Assembly (NCBI GenBank): GCA_015178975.1
Contig: WHVD01000023.1
Coordinates: 248,001 to 312,000, forward strand
Direction of reading: 5' to 3'
Source of the DNA: Hysterangium stoloniferum
Taxonomy: Eukaryota > Basidiomycota > Agaricomycetes > Hysterangiales > Hysterangiaceae
DNA: 64,000 bases
Both the position numbers and the translations under genes were made by a program. A model generated the notes under the pieces. The model was not told the origin of the DNA, did no database searches, and worked only from the letters and a program-made list of their open reading frames with translations. Positions within the stretch are counted from its first letter, which is position 1; each line of letters opens with the position of its first letter. Below are positions 35,621-46,506 of this stretch, one piece after another.

Positions 35621-36342
35621 TTAGGCGCTGTATGGTAAACATACAACGTCACCCGGTTTCAAAAGCGTGCATTCCAATCCTGGGTTGAGGGTTGAATTGA
35701 GAAGGGAATCAACAGTGACCCTGTGAGATTCTGCGATGTGCCAGCACGAGTCGCCAACCTGCACGTCGTATTTCTTTGTATAAGGGCCATCAGGGCAGGA
35801 GGGGGCAGGTGAGAGAGAATCTCGACCAATAAAGTGCCAAATGAGCAGAAGGCAGACACCGACCACAACCATGAAAGGCAGAAACATGCGATATGCGTTT
35901 TGTTTCGAGCGTTGAATGTCCTGAAAACGAGGTTTCAGGAAGGTACTGAGAGATTGAACATAACTGTTGTGTTATACTGACGGTCTCCGTGGTCAGTGGT
36001 TGATATCCGCCTGGATGACTTGACGAAGGCATTGTATTCCCCACTCCATCGTCACCGTCGTCGTCTGTTACTTGGTTTAGGCTAAGCAATATGTTAGACA
36101 AATAGCGCACATACGATGTACAGTCCCCGCTTTCGTCAAATTTCCACCAGTTTCAACACCTGGCTCCCCGATCCAGAGCTCATTTCCTTTCTGAAAGGTG
36201 TATCTTTGCGTATCAGCGTCATATCCGATTCGTTTCATGCCTTCGCAGAGGCGGTACTCGTCCTGGACAAGGACAGCCGTGGTAAGTTTTGAATATGAAT
36301 CAACAATTATCTCACTTCATCATATTGAGTCCAGCGTCCCAT
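35621..36342 (-). CDS. LysM-domain single-pass membrane protein
   Basis: Exons on the minus strand: 36316-36342, 36115-36262, 35982-36064, 35621-35920; total 185 residues with phases that close exactly. It begins MGRWTQYDE and continues DEYRLCEGMKRIGYDADTQR, an N-terminal signature I recall from a family of mushroom LysM/CBM50 proteins. An acidic linker follows, then one hydrophobic segment (MFLPFMVVVGVCLLLIWHF, about residues 97-115), then a LysM domain (YDVQVGDSCWHIAESHRVTV ... LECTLLKPGDVVCLP). No signal peptide precedes the membrane segment, so a type II orientation with LysM outside is likely. LysM binds N-acetylglucosamine polymers such as chitin. Introns are 50-61 bp with GT-AG ends. 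It looks intact, unlike its transposon surroundings. Confidence 0.88.
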
Positions 36343-36492
36343 GATGCTAATATTGAAGAACGAAGACTTGAAATTTATAAGATGGTGGAAAGTAGGATCA
36401 GTTATGGGCCACGTAAGGCTCCTATTGGCAGGCAGTGCTCAGTGCGTCGTGGCTGCTGCGGACCAACATCCAATGGCCGAGTAATCGGGTTG

Positions 36493-36869
36493 GGGCTATA
36501 GGAAAGTGCCGCCGCCCAGGGTGTTGCGCTGCCGCGCAACTGCCGCGACATGTTTCTTTTTTCAAAATCAGTAGATACTTCATCAATTTTGTATTGAAAC
36601 TTACCAAAATAAAATAATATTTGACATTATTATCAAAACATGAGAACTGTTACATCTAGCGTGCATTTTCTGGGTGAAATATACCTTGTGCACCACTTTA
36701 ATTGGCATACACTTAGTTTTAGCCCTTCCTTGAGTGGTATTTATTCTCAAATAAAATTAAAGTCTTAAATAATAAAATGTAACTTTTAAATGATATGTGT
36801 TGTGGCAGTTACCTTCCTAATTAGGAAGGTAACTGCTGCGACACTGAAACAACTGTATTTGTGGATGAG
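36493..36869. repeat. Dispersed non-coding element, copy C (internally deleted)
   Basis: Matches 9418-10029 from GGCTATAGGAAAGTG to TTGTGGATGAG but lacks about 220 bp after AAAGTG. Near its end is a perfect 32 bp palindrome (36805-36836). It begins about 150 bp upstream of the LysM start codon and is cut on the right by an LTR. Confidence 0.65.
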
Positions 36870-38332
36870 TGTTATGACCGTGTCGCAACCCTATCGGTCC
36901 CTGAGGTTATTGCCACTTATCAACGATTCAAGTTACTGTTCAAGTCACCACATCGGAAACCATCGGCCTCCCGACACTGACATATGCTTTCACGATGATC
37001 AAACTCTGTTTACGCCCACGTCAAAAAACTATCTGGTTAAACTCTGATACGTCCCCTTTATTATGATGATCCGCTCTATCCTATGTTTCACCTATGTCTA
37101 TATATATCTGTAACCCTCGAACTATTTCCTTTTACCATAGTTCCGCTCTCGGTTATCATCGGCCTCCGAACTAATCATAAACTTCCTGTTCCTAGTCAAG
37201 CTTATTGTTAATACCATTTTCCGCCTTTCTCCCCGTTAGTATTTTCTAGACACCTGTTACTTGTATATGAACCCACTGTAGTTGTAGTTACTAGGCAATC
37301 AGAATATCGACTCAGAATACCCTCTTACACCTCCAGAAGTCTCATACTAAGAATCCCACCTTCTGCCTTCACATGTGCTCACCCCCCTTGTTACGACCGT
37401 GTCGCAACCCTATCAGTCCCGAGGTTATCGCCACTTATCAATGTTTTCAAGTCACCACTTCGGAAACCATCGGCCCCTGAAGCTGATGTATGCTTTCGCG
37501 ATGATCAAACTCTGTTTACGCCCACATCAAAATACTCGTATTGTCTGGTTAAACTTTTGATACATCCCTTTCATTATGTTGATCCGTTCTATCCTATGTT
37601 TCACATATGTCTATCTATATTTGTAGTCCTCGAACTATTTCCTTTTATAGTAATTCCGCTCTCGGTTATCATCGGCCTCTGAACTAATCATAAACTTCCC
37701 GTTCCTAGTCAAGCTTATTGTTAATACCGTTTTCCGCCCTTCTCCCCATTAGTATTTTCTAGACACCTGTTACTTGTATATGAACCCGCTGTAGTTGTAG
37801 TTACTAGGCAATCAGAATATCGACTCAGAATACCCTCATACATCTGTAACGGTCTCATACTAAGAATCCCCCCATCCACCTTTGCATGCGCTTGCCCACT
37901 CCCGGCCCCGACCCCTTGGCCCGACACTCGACTTGTCCTTTGGTTCCGATTGGTATCTCACCAAAAGGAACTCTTTAGGATTAGTCTTCACCCATCTGAA
38001 ATCTAAGGACACCCTACGGATATTTGCGAGGGCGCAGCACATAAGCTGAAGCTGAGTCCTTCTGATTGGTCCCTGTCGGCCACCGATATTAGTCAGTTTT
38101 CAGTTCTTAACACCCCTTCAGTCCCCGACCCCTTGGCCCGACACTCGACTCATCCCTCAGTTCCGATTGGTAGTTTTCACCAAGAGGTATTCATTGGGAC
38201 TAGTCTTCGCCCACCCGAAATTTAAGGACACCTGACAGACAACTGCGAGGGTGCAGCACATAAGCTGAAGCCAAGTCCTTCTGATCAGTCCCCATCAGTC
38301 CACCGACATTAGTCAGTTTCCAGTTCTTAACA
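36870..38332 (+). repeat. Outer LTR (TGTTAYGACC family) interrupted by a solo LTR of the same family
   Basis: Left part 36870-37388 and right part 38113-38332 (ending TTCTTAACA) together make one LTR. The interruption is 37389-38112. No target duplication was seen for the outer LTR itself. Confidence 0.75.
37389..38112 (+). repeat. Solo LTR nested in an LTR of its own family
   Basis: 724 bp from TGTTACGACCG to TTCTTAACA, flanked by CCCCT (37384-37388 and 38113-38117). Confidence 0.85.
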
Positions 38333-38864
38333 AGGAAAGAGAGAGGCTGATCAGAGCAGGACAGAGAGAGAAGGACACACCACCTGGAGAAAAGAAAGAG
38401 GGCAGATCAGAGCAGGCCAGAGGGATGCACTAGTTGAAGGAAAGAGAGAGGAGGCCAATCAGAGGAGGACAAAGAGAGAAGGACACAGTACACACACTAC
38501 CTGGAGGAAAGAGAGAGGCAGGGAAGAGAGAGAAGGCTGCACCACTTGGAGGAAAGAGAGGAGGCTGATCAGAGCAGGATGGAGAGAAGGAAAACCACCT
38601 GGAGGAAAGAAAGGAGGCTGATCAGAGGAGGACAAAGAGAGAAGGAAATGGTGCATGCAGTGGCTGGAGGAAAGAGAGGAGGGCACTCAGAGGAGGACAA
38701 AGAGAGAAGGAAAGGGGACACATACCATCTGGGGGAAAGACAGAGGGGCAAAGAGAGAAGGAGAGGGGACACACACATCCCTGGAGGAAAGAGAGGAAGA
38801 TGATCAGAGGAGGATGAAGAGAGAAGGAAAGGGGACACGCACCAACTGGAGGGGCTGATCAGAG
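38333..38864. repeat. Purine-rich degenerate minisatellite
   Basis: Irregular repeats built on CTGGAGGAAAGAGAGGAGG and CTGATCAGAG(C/G)AGGA, roughly 50-60 bp apart. The open frames in it on both strands are by-products of composition. Confidence 0.75.
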
Positions 38865-38869
38865 CAGGG

Positions 38870-39493
38870 TGTGAGGAGTATGCTTTTACCACAGTTTCAT
38901 TGTAGTAAAACACTCCTTTTATTTCATTTATATTTTACATATTTTACTCACATTTTCCTATCCTTTACATTCTTCGACTATTGCACCATTTCATTAGTTC
39001 AAAACTCTGTGTATACTTGTGGGTACTCTCAGTGCCAAATAAGAACAGACACTTTTTACCCAGTAACCACGACTTGTCCAGACACCCACTTAGTGTCCTG
39101 CAAGTTGTGATTGGGGTATCGTCTCGACTGTCACAGATGGGCTTTAACTACCAGCACAATCATAGTTTCAAACTACACTAGTTGAAACTTGAACCATTAT
39201 CTCGATCTGCGTGGACTATATCTGTGCTACCCTGTTTATTCGACTCTCTTGTTATTTCCTTAAAGACTCCAGTAGTCACTCTTAATCAAACTCCAAAGTC
39301 AATTCTCTTTTATTCATCTTAGCTATCTATTCTACTTAGGATAGCTAATCCTCTTACATAACTGTATTGAACTACATAGTCAATACGTGTTTGGCCTGTA
39401 TAAGACTTAGATAGTCAATACATTGTTGTGTCATACCTAAACGGTTGATATTCTTTGTATATAGAACAGTTAGAACTTCCACCACTCTTCACA
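38870..39493 (+). repeat. Solo LTR (TGTGAGGAGTATGC family)
   Basis: Ends TGTGAGGAG and CTCTTCACA, flanked by CAGGG (38865-38869 and 39494-39498). Confidence 0.9.
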
Positions 39494-39595
39494 CAGGGTT
39501 GCCACCCAATAAGGCACAAATGGGCACAGTGTGTTGCGAACAGGTGCGGCACATGCGCACATTGGCAAATGGAATGCGCTTTGCCGGTTTGTGCC

Positions 39596-40221
39596 TGAGT
39601 GGGTGGGCAGGCATGTGCCCATGGATGGGAGAGGGTGTGCAGTGGATGGGAGTGAGTGCGCGGTGGATGGGAGTGGGTGTGCAGTGGATGGGAGTGGGTG
39701 CATGGTGGATGGGTGCATGGTGGATGGGTGGCAGTGGATGGGTGTGTGGTGGATGGGTGCATGGTGCATGGATGTGTGGTGGATGGGTGCATGGTGCATG
39801 GGTGTGCAGTGCATGGGTGTGTGGTGGATGGGTGTGTGGTGGATGGAAGTGGTGTGTGGTGGATGGGTGCGTGGTGGATGGGAGTGGGTGCACGGTGGAT
39901 GGGAGTGGGTGCACGGTGGATGGGAGTGGGTGCACGGTGGATGGGAGTGGGTGCACGGTGGATGGGAGTGGGTGCACTGTGGATGGGAGTCGGTGCACGG
40001 TGGATGGGAGTCGGTGCACGGTGGATGGGAGTGGGTGCACGGTGGATGGGAGTGGGTGCACGGTGGATGGGAGTGGGTGCACGGTGGATGGGTGCACGGT
40101 GGATGGGTGCACAGTGGATGGGTGCACGGTGGATGGGTGCACGGTGGATGGGTGCACGGTGGATGGGTGCACGGTGGATGGGTGCACAGTGGATGGGTGC
40201 ACAGTGGATGGGTGCACCGTG
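39596..40221. repeat. GGTGGATGG minisatellite
   Basis: Alternating 15-mers (GGATGGGTGCACGGT) and 21-mers built on GGATGGGAGTGGG plus TGCACGGT. Because both lengths are multiples of three, long artificial frames stay open on both strands. Confidence 0.9.
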
Positions 40222-40504
40222 CCTGTTCACACTTGCATGCAAAGTGCTGTGCCTGTTTGGCCCGAGTGGGTGTGTGTGCATTGGCAAATGACACGGCATG
40301 CCCATTTGTGCCAGTGCAGATGTGTGACACCTGGCAATGTCCATGACATCTGGATTGGTTCCACACTGACTAAGAATACAGGAGGTGACTAAGCTGATGG
40401 TACCTTTTACCTGCCTTTTATGGGAGGGAGTTTGGGTGCTCCACACCCTCATGGCAACTAAAAATGCCCACCACCCACCATGCTACTTTAACTTATTGGA
40501 TGAT

Positions 40505-40606
40505 AGACCTAACCAACCACTATCATGTCTGTATCTACAGTGGTCTTGAGTTATTCAAGAATCTTTGCACAACTAAAAATCATTGGAAAGGTTTTGTCCC
40601 TCACTG
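40505..40606. repeat. Isolated Tc1 terminal inverted repeat
   Basis: Matches the right end of the element at 22655-24199 (GTCTGTATCTACAGTGG to GTCCCTCACTG). No transposase or second TIR is attached: a remnant. Confidence 0.8.
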
Positions 40607-41478
40607 TACCATCAATCAGTGGTATAAAGTGTAACCCTTCTGATAGCTTTTTGTCTAGCATCAAAGGGGTTCATGATTAAAGAAATAACAGGTTGTGAGC
40701 TTGAGTTTGAATATACTGTTAAGATTTAAGCCAGGAAGAGCTAGTTGGAGGGCCAATGATGGGAAACAAGTTAATTGGGAGGCCAACAATAGAGATCATA
40801 CTAGTTGGGAGGTCTGACTCGTGGAGCTTGGCTTCAACTTATATGTTGTGCCCTCACACAAACTGTCAGGGTGCTCCAGTATTTCAAACAGAGCAGAGAG
40901 TATGATATGAGTAGAGGCAACACTCAGCTTAATTGACTGGGGGCCTGAATCACTAAGAGTCAAGAGATAGAGGGTCACAGCTTGCTGAAGACCACTCTTT
41001 AAGAATGTAGCAATGAGAGGGAAGGGTGAAAAACTAAGAGGGGCTAATCTATGTAAGTTGATATTCAAACTGATGAACTGTAGTGTACATGGAAAGAGCT
41101 TTATACTACATCGAGATGGGTGATCAGAAGGCCAATCAGCAAAGCAAAGTGTAGGATGGATCAAAGGGGAGTGATAGAAACTAATGTATGGTACTAAGAA
41201 AACAATATTAGGTGGCAAGTAAGAGTATATGTGGAGATGGAAGTGGAGGAGCAGATGGAGTGGAGATGGAATGGGACTGGAGTGTACTATAAACAAGTAT
41301 CAGGGGCACTGCAATGGGTAATGACCTGGGCAGGGGCTCCAATAATGAGACCACAAGGGTTTTATAATAAGAAACAAGTCACAGGGGTCTAAAATGACAG
41401 GATCCTAACAGCAACCAAGTATAGTTGTGGGGTGGTGGTAGCATGGTGGGGTCTTGCCCCCCACAGGTCACAGTCTTG
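40607..41478. other. Degenerate LTR-like sequence
   Basis: Carries the shared LTR module on the minus strand at 40825-40858 (GGAGCTTGGCTTCAACTTAT). The 166-residue minus frame over it shows no domain and is probably not a gene. Confidence 0.45.
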
Positions 41479-41771
41479 TAAAAAATTAAATCCTACAAGC
41501 TGACCCATTGATGACTTCATTTAAAGTTCATTTTGATCTGTGTCACATCTGTTGAAAATTCGGTATGCTTCCTTAACTTAATCGGCAGGTCTGTGGGGCT
41601 TAATTTATTTGACTAATCGTGATCACAGTCTGGATAGATCAGAATCAGTCTGAAAGTGTGACCCTTAATGTAGCAGTTTCTAGCAGGCATGTCTTTCTAT
41701 CACTGTAACCATCATCTATGTCTAGGATTTAGTCCATCTAAAATATCCCGCCCAAGAAAACATTCTCACCT

Positions 41772-42262
41772 TTAACAATCCTTGAGGCCCCTCGCGCAAC
41801 ACTTAAAGCTGCTGGTGCAATGTCCATTACAACACTCTTGCAATGAAACAGATCATTAGCTTGTGTGTTCTGCTCTTTCATGAATTGCTTTTCGTACCCT
41901 CTCTGCAGCAAGTGCCGGTTTTTAGGCAACACCCAAAACTAGATGCACAAAATTTTCTGTCTTTGCTACATACAAGCCCTTTGTTTTTCGTACATATCTC
42001 TGCAGCAAGTGTCGGTGTCCAGGCAACACCCCATATTAGACACACAAAATTTTCTGCCTTTCTTGCACCAAAACCCTCTGGGAAGCAACCCACCAGGACT
42101 CCACAGAGGATCGAACGGGGCATGCCTAACGGATTCTACAGCAGGAACCCGAATGCCTGTTAGTGCCACAGGGTGCTCGCCCATCTCAATATCCGTACAA
42201 GAAACAAGGTAAGGGAGCATGAGGAGGAGAAGATACCTGACAGTAGAGTGGAAGGTGAGCAT
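41772..42262 (-). CDS. Cys-rich small secreted protein, left-arm copy with duplicated Cys segment
   Basis: Start ATG at 42262, 51 bp after a TATAAA (42313-42318). The signal peptide (MLTFHSTVRYLLLLMLPYLV) is followed by a mature part similar to the right-arm gene: KFCVSNMGCCLDTDTCC. Then comes a second, diverged copy of that Cys block (KFCASSFGCCLKTGTCC) and the last exon CCNGHCTSSFKCCARGLKDC (41772-41836, stop TAA). Read straight, the first block runs into a stop at 41966. A 64 nt GT-AG intron 41966-42029 would bypass it and keep frame (exons 42030-42262, 41898-41965, 41772-41836; 121 residues); a 28 nt intron also fits frame but is too short. Either a working variant or a pseudogene. No family name is assigned. 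Confidence 0.65.
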
Positions 42263-42312
42263 GGCCATTCGATGAGGGGCTGAGGATGCAGTGGAAAGCA
42301 ACAAAATGAGGT

Positions 42313-42318
42313 TTTATA
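42313..42318 (-). promoter_or_regulatory. TATA box of left-arm secreted-protein gene
   Basis: TATAAA on the minus strand, 51 bp before the ATG and conserved with the right arm. Confidence 0.6.
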
Positions 42319-42883
42319 AGAGAACGAGGCTGGAATCGGTTAGATTTTGGTGGACGAAAGTGGTAACCATTTGTATTTCATCCCACCTGAGCTCAAAGAT
42401 CATACTTCAGCTTCTGGCCATTAAAAAGAAAACTTTTTGGCTTGAATTCCTACTTCCTCATCAACAATTTTTCCCCAAGAAGTGGGAAAGTAATCTTAAT
42501 GAACCCTGGGGGTGACAATCGAAGGACTACTGCTGGATCCCTATAGAGGCCGGGTCCCACACAGGCGTTTTTGAGGCATTATGCCAGCCCAAAGTCTGGC
42601 TATGAGGCGCTCAATATCATTGGAAGGCCAGATATTTTGTCTGGCTGGTCTTGGGACAGAGAATGCGCTCAGGACTGATTATTTGTCTGAGTGTGAGAGG
42701 TACGTTTGAAAGGTCGAGTATTCGGTCTCGGCATCTGTATCGGTTTCTGAAGATTCCGATTCGATTGGGAAGGTCTTTGAGGTAGAGGGTGCTGTAGGTG
42801 TGGTGTCTGCAAGTAGGTTTACAAGGAGAGGAGGTAGTCTGAGCTGGTGTCTCCTTCTCCTTTCTGCGCGAGTGAGCAGTGGT

Positions 42884-43172
42884 GTCAGTGTGGATGGTGA
42901 GCGAGGCACAGTGGATGGTGAGCGAGGCACGGTGGATGGTGAGCGAGGCACGGTGGATGGTGAGTGAGGCACGGTGGATGGTGAGCGAGGCACGGTGGAT
43001 GGTGAGCGAGGCACGGTGGATGGTGAGCGAGGCACGGTGGATGGTGAGCGAGGCACGGTGGATGGTGAGCGAGGCACGGTGGATGGTGAGCGAGGCACGG
43101 TGGATGGTGAGCGAGGCACGGTGGATGGTGAGCGAGGCATGGTGGATGGTGAGCGAGGCACAGTGGATGGTT
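42884..43172. repeat. 21-bp minisatellite, about 13 units
   Basis: Near-perfect units of GTGGATGGTGAGCGAGGCAC plus one base. The matching place in the right arm (about 46815-46855) has a single diverged unit, so the array expanded after the arms formed. On the minus strand it encodes PRSPSTV repeats; on the plus strand VSEARWM. Confidence 0.93.
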
Positions 43173-43180
43173 GTCCTTAG

Positions 43181-43532
43181 TTGATGTCAAAAAAAAAGTG
43201 CAGGAGCAAATTTGAGTTAACAATGCTGCCCGAGCACTCCGCCGTAATGAGAGAAGGGACTTGGCTTCCCACTTATCTGAACCCTCTTCCAGTTCCACAT
43301 CTACGACAAAAATCAGTGTCAAACTCCCATGATTGGCCATTGACCAATGAAGAAAGGAGACTACTCCAAGAACACCAAGGCTGTATTCGTTGTAGCACCT
43401 TCTACGCTGTCTGATTCCTGCCCTATGAAGATAAACAATTCCTGGCCAGATGCTAGCACCTACACACCACTTACCATATCAATGACCCGTGCAGCTGCAC
43501 CTCGTACCACTGGGATGAATGTGGAGGAGTAA
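43181..43532 (+). pseudogene. Zinc-knuckle ORF fragment, left-arm copy, frameshifted
   Basis: Contains LTNEERRLLQEHQGCIRCSTF, then a shift of frame, then DSCPMKINNSWPDASTY and TPLTIS. EER..L..H.GC..CR.F...H....CP...Y..LT is a CCHC-like motif I associate with Gag-type proteins in mushrooms. Relative to the right arm about 8 bases are missing around the His, breaking the frame. Confidence 0.6.
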
Positions 43533-44620
43533 GTGGTTCATGGATTTTCTCCTATCATGACACGAAGGCTGAAAACAATGTTTAGCTTCCCTGCATTATA
43601 ATATCCTCCAAGTCCTCATGAGCACCAGCAGAACCCCAGAGGCGGAAATATTAATTTTATTTTAGGAACCACAGTCAGCTCGGTTGAAGATGAAACACAA
43701 TATTGTTCGTACCTTCTGAATATATTGGCTGATATTAATTTTCCACTTCTCGGGTTAAAAAAACTTTTTTTTCGCGTAGGAGCTTGTTTGTAGACGAGTG
43801 TTCTTTGTAATGGGAATGTTTTCGTTTTTAAGCTCCACCATCATGGAGTCAGCTCCCGCCACCTTTGTCTCTCGCCACCAGGCACTACTCAGCCCTCCCT
43901 GAGTAAATTTCTTTTTCTTGGAATATCCACCCGGACACAGCTCTAAAGTTTATGGCACGTGCCGGTATCATGCGAGGAATGCATTATGATGCTCGTCATA
44001 TATCCGATCTCAATTTGTCGCAGAGTCATGGCATTAACACCTGAAACCAGCAGGATGCCCACTGCTAGCACCCCGATGTTTTCATTTGGCACGAACAATG
44101 TTTAGCTACCAAGTCTTCATTAACGGGCCGCTCCGCATCTCAACCTGACATACGCGCAGTCCAAGGAGTGCATGATGTAAGGCCTGTGTTTCATACCATC
44201 ATAGTCGCCACATCATCCTCTTCCACTTTCCCAACCCATACAATCCTCATATTTGTACCCTCCAATGCTGTCTCACAGGAATCCACATCCTATCTTCAAC
44301 CCCCACAAACTTCGAGTGTCAATGCAGCCATCATACTTGGGAAACTACAGTCTTGAAACGCATCAACCCATGAATACATATAATATACAATTTCGACTCA
44401 TCAGGTCCACCACACACAGCCTTCAGGTCAGCCGTCTCCCTTCACCAATATAGCACCAGGACTCTGTAACATACCCAACCCTGTATCTTATTTGAGTGCG
44501 GAATGCCTTGATTTATATAGTGTGTGATCCCGAGTGAGTATTCCATCCTACACTGGCCCAAACATTGATATCGTACCAAAGATGTGTGCCAATGTGCTTG
44601 GAAAGTGTGTTATAGCATTT

Positions 44621-45102
44621 ACTCTTGTATTTGTTCCATGCCTCCAATGGGTCAGGCGCTGAGACTTTCCAAGCCCAGAAAGGGGCTGCACTCGTCATGA
44701 AGTAAATGGATCTCGTTGATGATGGTCAAACAAACGAGATTTGTATACCTGGTGTCATTTCGTTTATGTACGATGACATCCATGTTTCGGGAGTGTAACA
44801 ATGGTTTGTGTTTTAGCAACCTGCTGGCATTTCATGTTGCTATTGATAATGGTTGTACACTCTATTGGATTCACGACCTGTTGCTTTATCTCTGTGGTTG
44901 GACGACTTCCCATTGCAACAAGCATGGGTGGAAGGTTTTAGGTGTATTTTGATGCATTGACAATCATCTCTCAAATTTAATCATTCATATCCCACAGTCC
45001 ATATGGCACCTTTACGCAACATATCACTGCCATACAACCGAGTCATTCATTAACGAAAGCATTTTATCCACACATTAGAATGATGTAATGTATCCTTACT
45101 TT
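44621..45102. other. Central, unpaired spacer of the palindrome
   Basis: No strong match between the two sides here. Short open frames have no known motif. Confidence 0.5.
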
Positions 45103-45805
45103 AATATATAACACACTTTCCAAGCATACAAAAACCAACCATTTCAAATCTCAAAGCACACGCACAGTGAATGTCAAAACACCATCAATGGCAATTGCAT
45201 GATACATTGGCACACATCTTTGGTACGATAACAATGTTTAGGCCAGTGTAGGATGGGGTACTTACTCAGGATTACACACTATACATTGACACTCGAAGTT
45301 TGTGGGGGTTGAAGATAGGATGTGGATTCCTGTGAGATAGCATTGGAGGGTACAAATGCGATATATATGAGGATTGTATGGGTTGGGAAAGTGGAAGAGG
45401 ATGATGTGGCGACTATGATGGTATGAAACACAGGCCTTACATCATGCACTCACTCCTTGGACTGCGCGTATGTCAGGTTGAGATGCGGAGCAGCCCGTTA
45501 ACGAAGACTTGGTAGCTAAACATTGTTCGTGCCAAATGAAAACATCGGGGTGCTAGCATTGGGCATCCTGCTGGTTTCGGGTGTGAATGCCATAACTCTG
45601 CGACAAATTGAGATCGGATATATGACGAGCATCATACTGCATTCCTTGCATGATACTGGCGCGTGCCATAAACTTTAGAGCTGTGTCCGGGTGGATATTC
45701 CAAGAAAAAGAAATTTACTCAAGGGAGGGCTGAGTAGTGCCTGGTGGTGGGAGCTGACTCCATGATGGCAGAGCTTAAAAACGCAAACATTCCTATTACA
45801 AAGAA

Positions 45806-45922
45806 TATTTAATAGAGTATTTGCAACTAATATATATTAGCAAAACTGAATTGGTTCCTGATATTCATATTAGGAACAATTCAGTTTAGCTAATATATAT
45901 TAGTTGCAAATACTCTCTGTTA
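45806..45922. mobile_element. Hairpin MITE, 117 bp, with 6-bp target duplication
   Basis: Flanked by AAAGAA (45800-45805 and 45923-45928), while the left arm has the empty site with one AAAGAA. It folds almost end to end: the arms contain GAGTATTTGCAACTAATATA and its reverse complement around a short loop near 45867. Confidence 0.88.
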
Positions 45923-46282
45923 AAAGAACACTCGTCGTCTACAAACAAGCTCCTACACGAAAAAAAAGTTTTTTTAACCCGAGAAGTGGAAAATTAATAT
46001 CAGCCAATATATTCAGAAGGTACGAACAATATTGTGTTTTGTGTTGAACCGAGCTGACTGCAGTTCCTAAAATAAAATTGATATTTCCGCCTCTGGGGTT
46101 CTGCTGGTGCTCATGAGGACTTGGAGGATATTATAATGCAGGGAAGCTAAACATGAAACATAATCGTAATATATGATTCCCAATTACATTAGAGATATTT
46201 TCAGCCTTCGTGTCATGATGTGAGTAAATCCATGAACCACTTACTCCTCCACAGTCATCCCAGTGGTACAAGGTGCAGCTGC

Positions 46283-46500
46283 TGTTGGATATGGTTGGTT
46301 TGACAGCCTAGACTCAGCTTTAGAGCAGTGCGAATGTGTGACTGTCTCTCACAGTTTCTGTGTATATGGAATGTTAATGGCCATATAGAGTTGACTTCAC
46401 TACTGAGTATCTAAAGGGTTGGTAGCTCAGTGGTAGAGCATCCAGTCTAGATTACAGATGGTCCCAGGTTCAATTCCTGGCCAGTCCAATATTTTCCAAT
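46283..46500 (+). mobile_element. 218-bp insertion ending in a tRNA-like sequence
   Basis: Flanked by AGCTGC (46277-46282 and 46501-46506); the left arm has the unfilled site. The tRNA-like part is at the right end. Weak similarity between TTGGATATGGTTGG at the start and the reverse of the end leaves SINE or MITE open. Confidence 0.75.
46416..46488 (+). tRNA. tRNA-like sequence with A and B boxes (probably pseudo-tRNA)
   Basis: 73 nt. The acceptor stem GGGTTGG pairs with CCAGTCC (two G-U). D arm GCTC-AGTGGTA-GAGC fits the A box TAGCTCAGTGG, and T arm CCAGG-TTCAATT-CCTGG contains the B box GGTTCAATTCC. The anticodon arm does not form a regular 5 bp stem with a 7 nt loop, so no anticodon can be assigned with confidence. 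It sits inside a recent small insertion. Confidence 0.6.
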
Positions 46501-46506
46501 AGCTGC

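Larger units (their letters stand above)
41479..44620. repeat. Left arm of 6.7 kb imperfect palindrome
   Basis: The reverse complement of about 45103-48137 matches throughout, with indels. It carries a secreted-protein gene, a 21 bp minisatellite expansion and a zinc-knuckle ORF. Confidence 0.88.

Noticed and set aside
38459..38913. Ser/Leu-rich and Arg/Glu-rich ORFs
   Set aside because: Low-complexity purine/pyrimidine repeat, open on both strands.
39415..40452. Long open frames (up to 345 residues) on both strands over the minisatellite
   Set aside because: Units of 15 and 21 bp keep all frames open; the products are simple His/Pro or Trp/Gly repeats with no conserved domain.
40796..41296. 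166-residue minus-strand ORF
   Set aside because: Overlies degenerate LTR sequence; its C-terminus is the translated LTR module (TYKLKPSS).
42884..43172. CRISPR array
   Set aside because: Head-to-tail minisatellite without spacers, in a eukaryotic genome.
42679..43184. PRSPSTV or VSEARWM repeat proteins
   Set aside because: By-product of a 21 bp minisatellite that is absent from the sister arm.
46416..46488. Functional tRNA gene with suppressor-like anticodon CTA
   Set aside because: The anticodon arm cannot be folded in a standard way, so any anticodon reading is arbitrary.
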